Assembly (NCBI RefSeq): GCF_023008545.1
Contig: NZ_CP095397.1
Coordinates: forward strand, 2,779,199 to 2,843,198
Length of the DNA: 64,000 bases
Source of the DNA: Natribaculum luteum
GTDB lineage: Archaea; Halobacteriota; Halobacteria; Halobacteriales; Natrialbaceae
Reading direction: 5' to 3'
Shown: positions 35,782 to 44,119 of the stretch, piece after piece
How positions within the stretch are numbered: the stretch's first letter is position 1
Layout: each line of letters opens with the position of its first letter
The notes under the pieces: model-generated
What the model was told of the DNA's origin: nothing
The model's input: only the letters and a program-made list of their open reading frames with translations
Databases searched by the model: none
Made by a program: the position numbers and the translations under genes

Positions 35782-36048
35782 ATGCCAGTCCCGAAGTCGG
35801 AGTTCGACCAGCTGTATCCGTGTGACTTCTACACCGCCGAGGAACTGTTCGATGACGACCGGATGTACACCGTCTACGAGATCGCCCGCCTCCTGCAGGA
35901 ACTCGAGCCAGACGCCGAACTCGATCCCGAGACCGAGGACATCCTCCTCGACTGGGCGATCCCGTGGATCATGACCAACGCCGACGATCTCGTCGTCGGC
36001 GAACCGCGCAGCGAGGACGAACCGGGCTACTACGGTCTGAAAGAATGA
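35782..36048 (+). CDS. Conserved haloarchaeal protein (DUF5827-like)
   Basis: 88 residues, acidic and soluble, starting MPVPKSEFDQLYPCDFYTAE with a core VYEIARLLQELEPDAELDPE and a conserved ILLDWAIPWIMTNADDLVV. I recall this as DUF5827; function unknown. It overlaps the following P-loop gene by four bases (ATGA), so both are probably made together. Confidence 0.85.
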   Translation: MPVPKSEFDQLYPCDFYTAEELFDDDRMYTVYEIARLLQELEPDAELDPETEDILLDWAIPWIMTNADDLVVGEPRSEDEPGYYGLKE

Positions 36049-36875
36049 TCCTCCTGGTCGCTGGTGCGGACCGAGTCGACGCCGGGAAGACGACCTTCTC
36101 CGCTGGCTTGCTCGCCCGGACCGGCGGGGCAGGATACAAACCGCGCGCGGGAAACGACTACTGGTTCGACCACGACGACTGTCTGCGGGCGCTCGAGTCG
36201 AGTCGGCTCTACGGCAAGGACGCACATCGGCTATCGAAGGCCGAGAACAACGGTCGCGCTCCCGAAGCCCTCAACCCGGTCCATCGGCTCTGGCGGCCCG
36301 CGCCGCGTGGCGGCAACGGACTGCTCGGCCGGAGCGACCGCGAGTTTGTCGTCGACCGGATTACGAACCCGGACGGCGACGACGAGTTCGTCGTCAACGC
36401 GACCGCCAAGATTCCAGAGGCTGTCGCCGCCTCCCTCCCGCTCTCGGACGCCGCCCGTGTCGAGAGCGTCGAAGAACTCAACGCCGCCGTCGAGCAGCGG
36501 TACGCGCCGGCGTTCGACGCGCTCGCCGCCGAAATCGAATCGACCCCACTCGCCGTCGTCGAGTCGTACGGCGACGTCGCACTCCCGCTGCAGTCGCTCG
36601 ACCCGGCTGCCATCGCGGCTGTCGCCGTCGTCGAACCCGGTCGCGCCCGGATCTACCGCGGCGACCGCTACTGTCGCGCCTGCGAGGTCGCCCGCTCGAG
36701 TCCGAACGATGGCACACTCGAGAAGCGCGTCCCGGACGTGATCGAGTACCTCGATCCACTCGAGCGCGTCCCGCTGTCGCCGCTCACGGGCGACAAGCGG
36801 AGTGATCCTGACCAGATCGCGTCGGCCTACGGGGACGCCTACGACGCGTTGCTCGCCGCGGCGAGAGACGTCTGA
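36045..36875 (+). CDS. Predicted P-loop ATPase/GTPase
   Basis: 276 residues. The N-terminus is a deviant Walker A, LLVAGADRVDAGKTTFSAGL, like that of dethiobiotin synthetase/MinD-type NTPases. The segment YKPRAGNDYWFDHDDCL and later AVVESYGDVALP are conserved-looking. Two Cys in RYCRACEV could bind metal. No precise role; translational coupling to the DUF5827-like gene suggests joint function. The last base is adjacent to the convergent hydrolase gene. Confidence 0.8.
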   Translation: MILLVAGADRVDAGKTTFSAGLLARTGGAGYKPRAGNDYWFDHDDCLRALESSRLYGKDAHRLSKAENNGRAPEALNPVHRLWRPAPRGGNGLLGRSDREFVVDRITNPDGDDEFVVNATAKIPEAVAASLPLSDAARVESVEELNAAVEQRYAPAFDALAAEIESTPLAVVESYGDVALPLQSLDPAAIAAVAVVEPGRARIYRGDRYCRACEVARSSPNDGTLEKRVPDVIEYLDPLERVPLSPLTGDKRSDPDQIASAYGDAYDALLAAARDV

Positions 36876-37454
36876 TCAGGCCTGACGCGCCATCCGTGCC
36901 GCGAGTTCGACGTGTCCGTAGGCCTCGTTCGTGACGCTCGGCCCGTGGCCCGCGTGCAGTTCCGCCAGTTCGGGATCGACGCGCTCTCGGACGCGGTCGA
37001 CGCTCTCGATCAGCGTCGCGCGGTCGCCCTCGGCCAGGTCGGTTCGGCCGAAGCCGCCGTTCTGGAAGATCAGGTCGCCGGCAAAGAGGATCTCCGCGTC
37101 GGGAGCGTAGAAACAGAGGTGGTCGTCTTTGTGGCCGGGCGTGTGCAAGGCGACGTACTCGTGATCGCCGAGCGCGACCGCCTCCTCGTCTTCGATCGCG
37201 TGGTCGATACCCTCCTGTGCCGTATCGTACCCCCACGCGTCGACGTCGAAGGCGTCTTTCACCGCGGCGAGGTTCCCCACGTGGTCCGGGTGGGTGTGGG
37301 TCACCACGACCGCCTCGAGGTCGTCGACGCGCTCGCGAAGCGGTGTGACGACGTCGAAGTTCGCACCGGCGTCGACGAGAACCGTCCGCTCGCCGGAGAC
37401 GAGAAAGGCGTTACTCGTGAACGCGGTCACTCCCTGCGCGAGATTCGTGATCAT
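36876..37454 (-). CDS. Metallo-beta-lactamase fold hydrolase
   Basis: 192 residues. The zinc motif VVTHTHPDHVGN (HxHxDH), further ligands His in TPGHKDDHL, Asp in FAGDLIF and His in HAGHGPSV make a complete glyoxalase II-like site. The ATG at 37454 is preferred; an upstream ATG at 37562 would add a polar N-terminus without family resemblance. Substrate unknown, possibly a thioester. Confidence 0.88.
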   Translation of the reverse strand: MITNLAQGVTAFTSNAFLVSGERTVLVDAGANFDVVTPLRERVDDLEAVVVTHTHPDHVGNLAAVKDAFDVDAWGYDTAQEGIDHAIEDEEAVALGDHEYVALHTPGHKDDHLCFYAPDAEILFAGDLIFQNGGFGRTDLAEGDRATLIESVDRVRERVDPELAELHAGHGPSVTNEAYGHVELAARMARQA

Positions 37455-37595
37455 GGCGACCGGTACGGCGGCGCGTGCTTTGTGCGTATCGAAGGCTGCT
37501 GGCGTTCGATCGACCTGACGGCAGTTAGTCACGTCCGTCGCTCGATTCGACTCGTCGGCCACGACGCTTTTGCCCGTCGGGCGGAACTACTCTGC

Positions 37596-38756
37596 ATGAT
37601 CGTACTCCACGGCGGATCGGTGGTCGACGCCACCGGGACGCGGACCGCCGACGTCGCCATCGAGGACGGCCGCATCACCGCTGTCGGCGACGTTCCAGAC
37701 GACGCCGACCGCGAGATCGACGTCTCCGGACAGTTCGTCACGCCAGGCCTGATCGACGCTCACGTCCACCTCGCCTTCGACGGCCGCCCCGACGTCTCGA
37801 CGTATCGAACCGAAAACGACTACGCGGGAGCCTACCGCGTCGCGGCGAACCTCGAGACGCTACTCGAGGTTGGCGTGACGACCGTCCGTGACCTCGGCAG
37901 CTGGGGGACGATGGCGATCGACGCTGCCCGCGCCGTCGACGAGGGAACGATCGCCGGTCCGCGAGTGCTTGCGGCGGGACGGGCCGTCACCATGACCGGC
38001 GGCCACGGCCACTGGTTCGCCCGCGAAGCCGACGGCCCGGCCGACGTTCGGAAAGCCGCCCGCGAACAGCTCAAAGGCGGCGCGCCCGTCCTCAAGTGCA
38101 TCGCCACCGGTGGCGTCCTCACGACCGGCAGCCGAACCGGCGTGCCCGAACTGACGCGGGCGGAACTCGAGGCCGCCGCTGACGTCGCTCGGGCGGCGGA
38201 CGTCCCGATCGCCGCCCACGCCCACGGGGCCGAAGGGATCGTCAACGCCGCCGAGGCTGGATTCGACAGCGTCGAGCACGGCACGTTCATGGACGCCGAC
38301 GCCGCCGAGCGCCTGGCCGACAACGGGACCTACTGGGTGCCGACCGCGAACGCGCTCTACGGCATCGTCGAGGCAGGATCTGATGCCGGCATCCCGCCCG
38401 AAGCCGTCGCGAAAGCCGACCGCTCTCTCGAGGCCTTCGACGACGCGTTCGACCACGCACTTGCGGCAGACGTGCCGATCGCCATGGGGACGGACGCCGG
38501 GACGCCGTTCAACGAGTTCGCTGCCGTTCCCGAAGAACTCGAGCGACTGGTCGATCACGGTCTCTCGCCCGAAGACGCACTCGAGGCCGCCACGGTCGAC
38601 GCCGCCTCCTTGCTCGATCTCGACGACGTCGGACTCGTCGAACCGGCGTTCCGTGCCGACCTCCTCGTTCTCGATGCGAACCCACTCGAGGACGTGACGG
38701 CGTGGCAGCGGCCCGCTACCGTCGTCGCGAACGGCACGATAGTTAAACGCTCGTGA
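37596..38756 (+). CDS. Amidohydrolase family metal-dependent hydrolase
   Basis: 386 residues with the TIM-barrel amidohydrolase architecture. Metal site residues: GLIDAHVHLAF (HxH), a Lys in VLKCIATGG that can be carbamylated, His in AAHAHG and VEHGTF, and Asp in MGTDAGTPF. The short beta-sandwich is formed by both termini (ITAVGDVPDDADREI; ADLLVLDANPL). It is close to imidazolonepropionase/Xaa-Pro dipeptidase-like members; substrate uncertain. It diverges from the MBL gene. Confidence 0.9.
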   Translation: MIVLHGGSVVDATGTRTADVAIEDGRITAVGDVPDDADREIDVSGQFVTPGLIDAHVHLAFDGRPDVSTYRTENDYAGAYRVAANLETLLEVGVTTVRDLGSWGTMAIDAARAVDEGTIAGPRVLAAGRAVTMTGGHGHWFAREADGPADVRKAAREQLKGGAPVLKCIATGGVLTTGSRTGVPELTRAELEAAADVARAADVPIAAHAHGAEGIVNAAEAGFDSVEHGTFMDADAAERLADNGTYWVPTANALYGIVEAGSDAGIPPEAVAKADRSLEAFDDAFDHALAADVPIAMGTDAGTPFNEFAAVPEELERLVDHGLSPEDALEAATVDAASLLDLDDVGLVEPAFRADLLVLDANPLEDVTAWQRPATVVANGTIVKRS

Positions 38757-38811
38757 CAGTATTGGTTTGAATTCACAAGCTCTTTTAGCCACGGCACGTA
38801 GTGTAGGACGA

Positions 38812-40023
38812 ATGTATCGGTCGGTTCTGGCAGGAATCGTCGCGCTGATTCTCGCCGTCTCTGTCGTCAGTGCAGGTGGATCACTCCCGGGAGCGAGTCA
38901 CACCACCGCAGATATTTCGTCTGCGACGCTCACGCCTGATTCAGCTTCGTCTCTCGAGACGAACGGACGCGTCACAGCAGTCCAGTCACAGCAGTTCGAT
39001 AGCACGACGTTCGAGGTCACCGTCTCCGAGAACGGGGACTCGACGTGGACGTTCCGCCACGAACGGCAGCTAAACACGTCTTCTGACTCTAACGAAACGG
39101 ACGAGTACAGAGAGTTCGCCGAACAGTTCGAAGAGGAAGAGACCGAACTCTACGTCCGCTTTACCGAGCAGGCCCAGGCACTTACGGCCACCGGCTCCAA
39201 CCAGACCGACCGCCAGATGGAGGCGACGAACTTCAATCGGTCGGCGGGTATCAACTACCGGCCGAATCCGATGGGCTACGTGGAGATGTCGTTTACGTGG
39301 ACCGGGTTCGCAACCGTCGACGACGACGGGTCCGTCACCGTCGGCGACGTCTTCGACGGCGGCCTCTACATCGGCCCCGACCAGTCGTTCGTCGTTCGAC
39401 CCGGCGACGGACTGGTCTTCGAGAGCGCCCAGCCCGAGGGTCAGTACCTCGGGACGTCGCTCGAGAGCGCGAGTTCGGTGACGTGGAACGGTGAACGGGA
39501 GTTCCCCGACGGTCAACCCCGCGTCGTCCTCGTGCCGGAAGGAAGCGACGGGAGCGACAGCCAGGTTGATGGTAACTCGTCTCTGACCGACTTGTTCTCG
39601 TCGACATGGCTCGTCGCCGGACTGGTCGTCGTCGCCCTCGGACTCGGCGGGTTCGCCTGGTATCGGTTCGGTAGCGGTGCGTCGACCGACGACTCGCCAG
39701 ACGACGGCCCCGCGCCGGACGCCGCTTCACAGCGGTTACCCGACGGGGCTGTCGATTCCGAGGCGGACCAGCCCCCCACACTCCCCGACGAGAGCCTGAT
39801 GACCGACGAGGACCGGGTCGTCAAACTCATTCGCGACAACGGCGGCCGGATGAAGCAAGTCAACATCGTCGAGGAGACCGGCTGGTCGAAGTCGAAAGTC
39901 AGCATGCTCCTCTCGGATATGGAAGAGGAAGGCACGATCAGCAAACTCCGCGTCGGCCGCGAGAACATCATCAGCCTCGACGGCTTCGAACCCGAAGCCA
40001 CCAAGTCTCCCTTCGAGGAATGA
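38812..40023 (+). CDS. Membrane-anchored HTH regulator with extracellular domain
   Basis: 403 residues. N-terminal signal peptide (about 3-25), an extracellular ~240-residue domain rich in Asn/Ser/Thr, one membrane helix (about 266-286, STWLVAGLVVVALGLGGFAW), a Pro/Asp-rich linker, and a cytosolic winged-helix module at the C-terminus (RVVKLIRDNGGRMKQVNIVE, then KSKVSMLLSDMEEEG). This layout suits a one-piece transmembrane sensor-regulator. The ATG at 38812 follows CTCTTTTAGCC by ~25-30 nt (leaderless). Confidence 0.88.
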   Translation: MYRSVLAGIVALILAVSVVSAGGSLPGASHTTADISSATLTPDSASSLETNGRVTAVQSQQFDSTTFEVTVSENGDSTWTFRHERQLNTSSDSNETDEYREFAEQFEEEETELYVRFTEQAQALTATGSNQTDRQMEATNFNRSAGINYRPNPMGYVEMSFTWTGFATVDDDGSVTVGDVFDGGLYIGPDQSFVVRPGDGLVFESAQPEGQYLGTSLESASSVTWNGEREFPDGQPRVVLVPEGSDGSDSQVDGNSSLTDLFSSTWLVAGLVVVALGLGGFAWYRFGSGASTDDSPDDGPAPDAASQRLPDGAVDSEADQPPTLPDESLMTDEDRVVKLIRDNGGRMKQVNIVEETGWSKSKVSMLLSDMEEEGTISKLRVGRENIISLDGFEPEATKSPFEE

Positions 40024-40115
40024 CCGACTCCGTGCGTGTCAGTGGGATACACTGCCGCCTCGAAACGGAACCCTTAAACACAACAGCGAGCAACGAAAGA
40101 GTGCAGGCAAGACGG

Positions 40116-40190
40116 GCTCCGATAGTGTAGTCCGGCCAATCATATTGCCCTCTCGAGGCAATGACCGGGGTTCAAATCCCCGTCGGAGCA
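40116..40190 (+). tRNA. tRNA-Glu (CUC anticodon)
   Basis: Acceptor arms GCTCCGA (40116-40122) and TCGGAGC (40183-40189) pair perfectly. The anticodon stem TTGCC/GGCAA encloses CTCTCGA with anticodon CTC at 40152-40154. T-arm GGGGTTCAAATCCCC is complete. A TATA-like CCTTAAAC lies ~35 nt upstream. The 3' end serves as an integration site (see repeats). Confidence 0.97.
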
Positions 40191-40192
40191 TT
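40169..40192 (+). repeat. Att-like direct repeat, copy 1 (inside tRNA-Glu 3' end)
   Basis: GGTTCAAATCCCCGTCGGAG plus CATT, 24 bases covering the T-loop to the end of the tRNA. It is repeated without mismatch at 40281-40304. Confidence 0.85.
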
Positions 40193-40221
40193 TTGCTGCG
40201 AACAAACCCGTGAGCAGCAAA
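40192..40221. repeat. Hairpin after tRNA-Glu
   Basis: TTTGCTGC (40192-40199) and GCAGCAAA (40214-40221) are perfect eight-base inverted arms with a 14-base loop. It lies in the spacer between the tRNA and the duplicated 3' fragment and may end the tRNA transcript or belong to the integrated element. Confidence 0.55.
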
Positions 40222-40280
40222 TGCGCCTTTGGATTTGAATGAGACCAGTCGCGCACAGCGAAGCGAGCACGTCTGGGCGT

Positions 40281-40304
40281 GGTTCAAATCCCCGTCGGAG
40301 CATT
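40281..40304 (+). repeat. Att-like direct repeat, copy 2 (tRNA-Glu 3' fragment)
   Basis: A perfect 24-base copy of the tRNA-Glu 3' end, 112 bases downstream. The sequence before it does not form the rest of a tRNA, so it is a fragment of the kind left by tyrosine-recombinase integration at tRNA genes. Confidence 0.85.
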
Positions 40305-40646
40305 CTTCCACTCTCAGACCTTCTACCGGCAGGTTTCACTTTTCGAAAACCGGTTAAGTTGCCCCGGTGAGCAATCAAACTCGTCTCAAGTGTGGCTGCT
40401 CAGGTCACGCTGTTTTTGTTGTAGATCGTTCGATCAATAATCATCAGCTAGATAATGAGTGAGAGTGCTGCGAAAGTGCTGCGTCAGTTTCCGTTATCAG
40501 TAGTCCGTACTGCCCTTTACCAGTCCTAATAGTAATCATAAGATAAACTGAATTACCAGAATACTTCAAACATTTAAAAGCAACCAGTCAACAATCGAAT
40601 TTGCCGGTTGGGCACCCAAACTCGTCGTCTGACTGGAGAGCAAGCT
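40305..40646. other. AT-rich non-coding stretch before integrase
   Basis: No gene supported. The base composition is far more AT-rich than the chromosome around it. CATTTAAAAGC at 40571-40581 is a good TATA-like element for the integrase, with a start expected near 40605. Confidence 0.6.
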
Positions 40647-41657
40647 ATGAAAGACTACAACGAGCCAACAATCTTGACCAACCCGACGAAGAAAATGTTG
40701 AACGCCCGCGAACAGAAACTCTATCGCAAACATCGAGAGAAACTCATTCGCTGGCTTGCGAACTGCGGGAAGGATCTGGACAAATTCGAAGGATATAGCG
40801 GCCGAACAGTGAAGATGACAGCAGACAGGCTGGACATGTTCTATCGCTGGGTCTGGCAAAATCAGACTAATGGATTCACAATTGACATTACCCACGACCA
40901 TGCTGATGCATACGTGGATTATCTCCGGAAGTACAAGGACTCCAGCACCTCGGATAAAAAGAAGCACGTCATGTGTGTCAAACGGCTGTTCAAGTGGCGG
41001 CACGACGAGCACGATGGAGATCTCTGGAAGCCGGATGTGACCTTCACCACCACCAACTCGAATCCACAAGACTACCTCGATCGCGAGGAACGACGAAAGA
41101 TTCGCAGTGCATCGCTAAAGCACGGAGAGGTCCCAGAACTCGAGGATATTGAACCGGGGGAACTCGATTACTGGAAACAAGTTCTGGCACAACGGCTCGG
41201 CAAGCCGAAGCACGAGATCAGCTCGGATGACTGGGGAGACGCGAACTCATGGAAGATTCCGTCTCTCGTCTGGGTTTCGCTCGATGCAGGACTACGACCA
41301 GCCGAGGTCGAAAAGGCATCCACCTCTTGGTTCCGGCCACAGAAAGCAGTCCTCCAAATCCCCAAGAACGATGCCGTGAAAAGTCGTGACAACTGGGAAG
41401 TCGCCCTTCGACATGATACGGCAGAAGTGCTCGAGGCGTGGCTGGAAGAGCGAGAGCAGATTGAAGCATACAACGACACCGATCGCATCTGGCTCAATCG
41501 CGAAGGAAATCCGTACCAAAGCGCATCATTGATTGGAGTTATCAATCGGGTCGCTGATACTGCAGGAATCGAGACCAAGAATCGTTCCTTGTCATGGTAC
41601 TCGATTCGATACTCGATCACGTCTCGACGTCTGGAGCCGTTGGCGACAGCGTTTTGA
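40647..41657 (+). pseudogene. Tyrosine recombinase/phage-type integrase, C-terminus lost
   Basis: 336 residues. The N-terminal core-binding-like helical domain (about 1-120) and the start of the catalytic domain are clear: Arg I in SLDAGLRPAEVEKAS, the beta-strand Lys region in VLQIPKNDAVKSRDNWEVAL, and an Arg II-like box in LSWYSIRYS. After this the frame runs into dispersed repeat copy C and stops at TTF-like residues LEPLATAF, before any Tyr nucleophile. It is therefore catalytically dead. Start: ATG 40647 with GGAGAG upstream; a TTG at 40608 close to the predicted transcript start is possible. Low GC marks it as acquired. Confidence 0.85.
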
Positions 41658-41690
41658 GTGCGATCGATGTATGAACCATGTTGTCCAACA
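41607..41690 (-). repeat. Dispersed ~83-bp repeat, copy C
   Basis: Minus-strand copy of the element seen at 14881 and 18488. Its inner end (GAGACGTGATCGAGTATCG on the minus strand) coincides with the point where the integrase sequence stops resembling its family, and it supplies the last integrase codons and the stop. Confidence 0.8.
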
Positions 41691-41807
41691 GTATGAGTCG
41701 TCGCGACCCACCAGCCCAACTACGAGTGGACCAATAATGTCGTTACCGGGTAACTCGTTCAGTGGAATCATGAGAAGCCGACAAACACGACGGGAGAGGG
41801 CCACTGC

Positions 41808-42023
41808 ATGACCGACGCTGATCGTTTCGGAACAGCGACGGTAATGATGGTCCTGGCAGTACTCGTCGTTATCCTCCTCGTCGGCGTCGGAGTCCTGCAA
41901 TTATACCTCAGCGAAGAAGCTGGACCGTTACTTCGCAACCTTGTCATCGCGGTAATTCTTCTTGCCTTTAGCACCGCGCTCTACCGACAGTGGCGTCGTG
42001 AATTCAATTCTGATTCGAAGTGA
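41808..42023 (+). CDS. Small membrane protein, unknown function
   Basis: 71 residues. Two hydrophobic helices (about 10-32 and 40-58), short polar N-terminus, and a charged C-terminus (RQWRREFNSDSK). No family recognised. It lies in the low-GC island between the truncated integrase and non-coding DNA, so it may be cargo of the integrated element. Confidence 0.55.
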   Translation: MTDADRFGTATVMMVLAVLVVILLVGVGVLQLYLSEEAGPLLRNLVIAVILLAFSTALYRQWRREFNSDSK

Positions 42024-42747
42024 CCGACGACCGCCGACTCGAGAGAACGTACGCCGGTGCTCACGTTCACATGTGGAGAAGGCGGTTGAGAGATCTAGTT
42101 AGTTAGATAGGGATTTCAACGCAGCGGTTTGAACAGCTGCAGATACATCTTCTCGAAAGAACACAAGAGTGAAAATATGCTAGTACAGACAGACACAGAG
42201 CGAGCCGCCGAGTACGCAAGTACCACAGCTTGGAAAGGGCCGAAACCAGAGAGCAGTTTTACCGGAGGCCACTGACTGAAGCGGTTCCGGGATCGAACAA
42301 TTCTGGTTGATTCCAATACTCCAGTACGGTTCTAGAGTGACGCGGAAATCTAGGAGTTATCTGGGACGTATTCGGAACCCTCAGTGAGGAATCCGGGACG
42401 GTTCTCAGAGACCTCTGGGAGCTATATAGGACAGATCACTAGAAGCGTGGGTGCGCAGAACGATGTGCAGACCCTCTCTGGGGCTCTCAGCCGGGCTGCG
42501 ATACATACTCATCATCACCGGTCGCTTCGTCGAGGATGGCAGCCGGGATTGGTTCTGCTCGATAACCTTCAGAAGTTGACTGATACCAGTCGATCGAAAG
42601 CAACCGACTAGCCGGGACGATTTGAGTGAAGTTGGCCCCCTTCCTCGACCTGCAGCATGTTGTTTCAACCGGGTCGCAGCCGCCTGAGTCACACCGAACC
42701 AACGATCTCCACAATAGTGATTACGAGGAGGATCGATATTGTGGGGT
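42024..42747. other. Low-GC non-coding stretch, island remnant
   Basis: 724 bases without a supported gene. Short open frames on both strands have poor codon use and no recognisable motif. It contains an imperfect direct repeat (42326-42367 and 42398-42432, sharing ACGGTTCT, then GGAG-TAT and GGGAC/AGGAC). It is probably decayed mobile-element DNA ending at the return of high-GC sequence near 42740. Confidence 0.55.
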
Positions 42748-43134
42748 ATGGGGTATACGACACAACGCGTAATCGACGGAGAGTTCGACGAGGTCGTCGA
42801 GCAGACGACAGACGCCCTCGCGGAGGAGGGGTTCGGGATCCTCTGTGACATCGACGTGCAGGCCACGTTCGAGAAGAAACTCGACGAACAGTTCCGCCAG
42901 TACTGCATCCTCGGGGCATGCAACCCGCCGCTGGCCCACCAGGGACTCGAGGACGAGATCGACCTCGGTGTGCTCTTGCCGTGTAACGTCGCGGTCTACG
43001 AGACGGACGACGGGGACGTCGTCGTGAGCGCGGTCGACCCCGAGCGGCTCGTCGGCATCGCCGAGAATCCCGACCTCGAGCCGATCGCCGAGGAGGTAGC
43101 AGAGCGATTCGAGCGGGTGCTCGACGCGCTGTAG
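42748..43134 (+). CDS. DUF302 domain protein
   Basis: 128 residues. EQTTDALAEEGFGILCDIDV, FRQYCILGACNPPLAHQGL and the VLLPCNVAVYE strand are characteristic of DUF302, an alpha/beta family of unknown function. Two Cys at C-x4-C distance in the YCILGACNPP segment may bind a ligand. The ATG at 42748 is preferred over the TTG at 42739. High GC shows it lies outside the island. Confidence 0.9.
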   Translation: MGYTTQRVIDGEFDEVVEQTTDALAEEGFGILCDIDVQATFEKKLDEQFRQYCILGACNPPLAHQGLEDEIDLGVLLPCNVAVYETDDGDVVVSAVDPERLVGIAENPDLEPIAEEVAERFERVLDAL

Positions 43135-43138
43135 CGGC

Positions 43139-43927
43139 TCACTCGCCCTCGAACTCGGGCGACTCCTTCTCGAGGAAACCGTGGAGACCGGCCGCGTAGT
43201 CGTCGGTGTCGGCGAGATCCGTGATTCGGTCTTTCTCCGCGTCGAGGTGGGTCTCGAGGTCGTTCTGGCCGCTCTCGTGCAACAGCGTCTTGATCTCCGC
43301 ATAGGCGAGCGTCGGCCCCGACGCGAGTTTCGAGGCCGTCGCCTCGAGGCGGTCGTCGAACTCGTCGGCGGGGACGGCGTCGGTCGCCAGACCATGTTCG
43401 ACGGCCGCCGTGGCGTCGATCGGTTCCTCGAGTAAGGCGAACGCCTGCGCCCGTCGCAGGCCGAGGAGTCGTGGCAGAAACCACGTCGCGCCACCGTCGC
43501 CCGAGAGACCGATGGTCGGGTAGGCGTACTCGAATCGGGCGTCGTCCGCGACGAGGACGACGTCGCCGGCGAGCGCGAGGCCGAGTCCGCCGCCGGCGAC
43601 GACGCCGTTGACGCCGGTCACGACCGGTTTCGGCGCGTCGACGAGCGCCTGAACGGCCGCGTGGAGCGGCGTCGCGATCGCGTCCAGTCGGTCGGCGTCC
43701 GTCTCGTCGCCGTCGAACGTCGAGAGGTCTGCACCGGTGTTGAACACTCCGTCGGTGCCGGTCAGAACGAGACATCGAACGTCGTCGTCGGCAGAAAGCG
43801 AGTCGATGGTGGTCGCGAGGTTCGCTGCCATCGCTTCGTCCATCGCGTTGTGTCGCTCCGGTCGGTCCATCACGATCCGTCCGACGCCCTCGGCGGTCTC
43901 TACGGACAGGTGTTCGGTCGACGTCAT
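43139..43927 (-). CDS. Enoyl-CoA hydratase/isomerase family protein
   Basis: 262-residue crotonase-fold enzyme. The oxyanion-hole segments are FNTGADLSTF (Gly) and VNGVVAGGGLGLALAGDVVL (Gly). Acidic catalytic positions lie near GLSGDGGATWFLPRLLG. This fits CoA-ester hydration or isomerisation in fatty-acid or aromatic degradation; the substrate is not fixed. It is convergent with the DUF302 gene, four bases apart. Confidence 0.92.
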   Translation of the reverse strand: MTSTEHLSVETAEGVGRIVMDRPERHNAMDEAMAANLATTIDSLSADDDVRCLVLTGTDGVFNTGADLSTFDGDETDADRLDAIATPLHAAVQALVDAPKPVVTGVNGVVAGGGLGLALAGDVVLVADDARFEYAYPTIGLSGDGGATWFLPRLLGLRRAQAFALLEEPIDATAAVEHGLATDAVPADEFDDRLEATASKLASGPTLAYAEIKTLLHESGQNDLETHLDAEKDRITDLADTDDYAAGLHGFLEKESPEFEGE

Positions 43928-44119
43928 GGTCGACAGTGTGTCTGACGGCGAGAAAAAACCGAGCGGTCACGCGGCGGAGAGCGTCGGCGAGCGTGCATCC
44001 GATCCCGACCGGCACGCCGGCGCGTCTGCGATCGATTTCTCGGCAAGCGTGAACGACAGCTCAAACAGACTGAACCGTTTTCAGGCAGTTTAATAGGTAT
44101 CGCTGAGTCTCTACGGTGT

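Noticed and set aside
40281-40304. Second tRNA-Glu gene
   Set aside because: Only the T-loop and 3' acceptor strand are present; the 5' half does not pair or form a D- or anticodon arm.
42405-42923. 172-codon minus-strand frame across the island edge
   Set aside because: It spans low-GC debris and the antisense of the DUF302 gene, with no motif and poor codon use.
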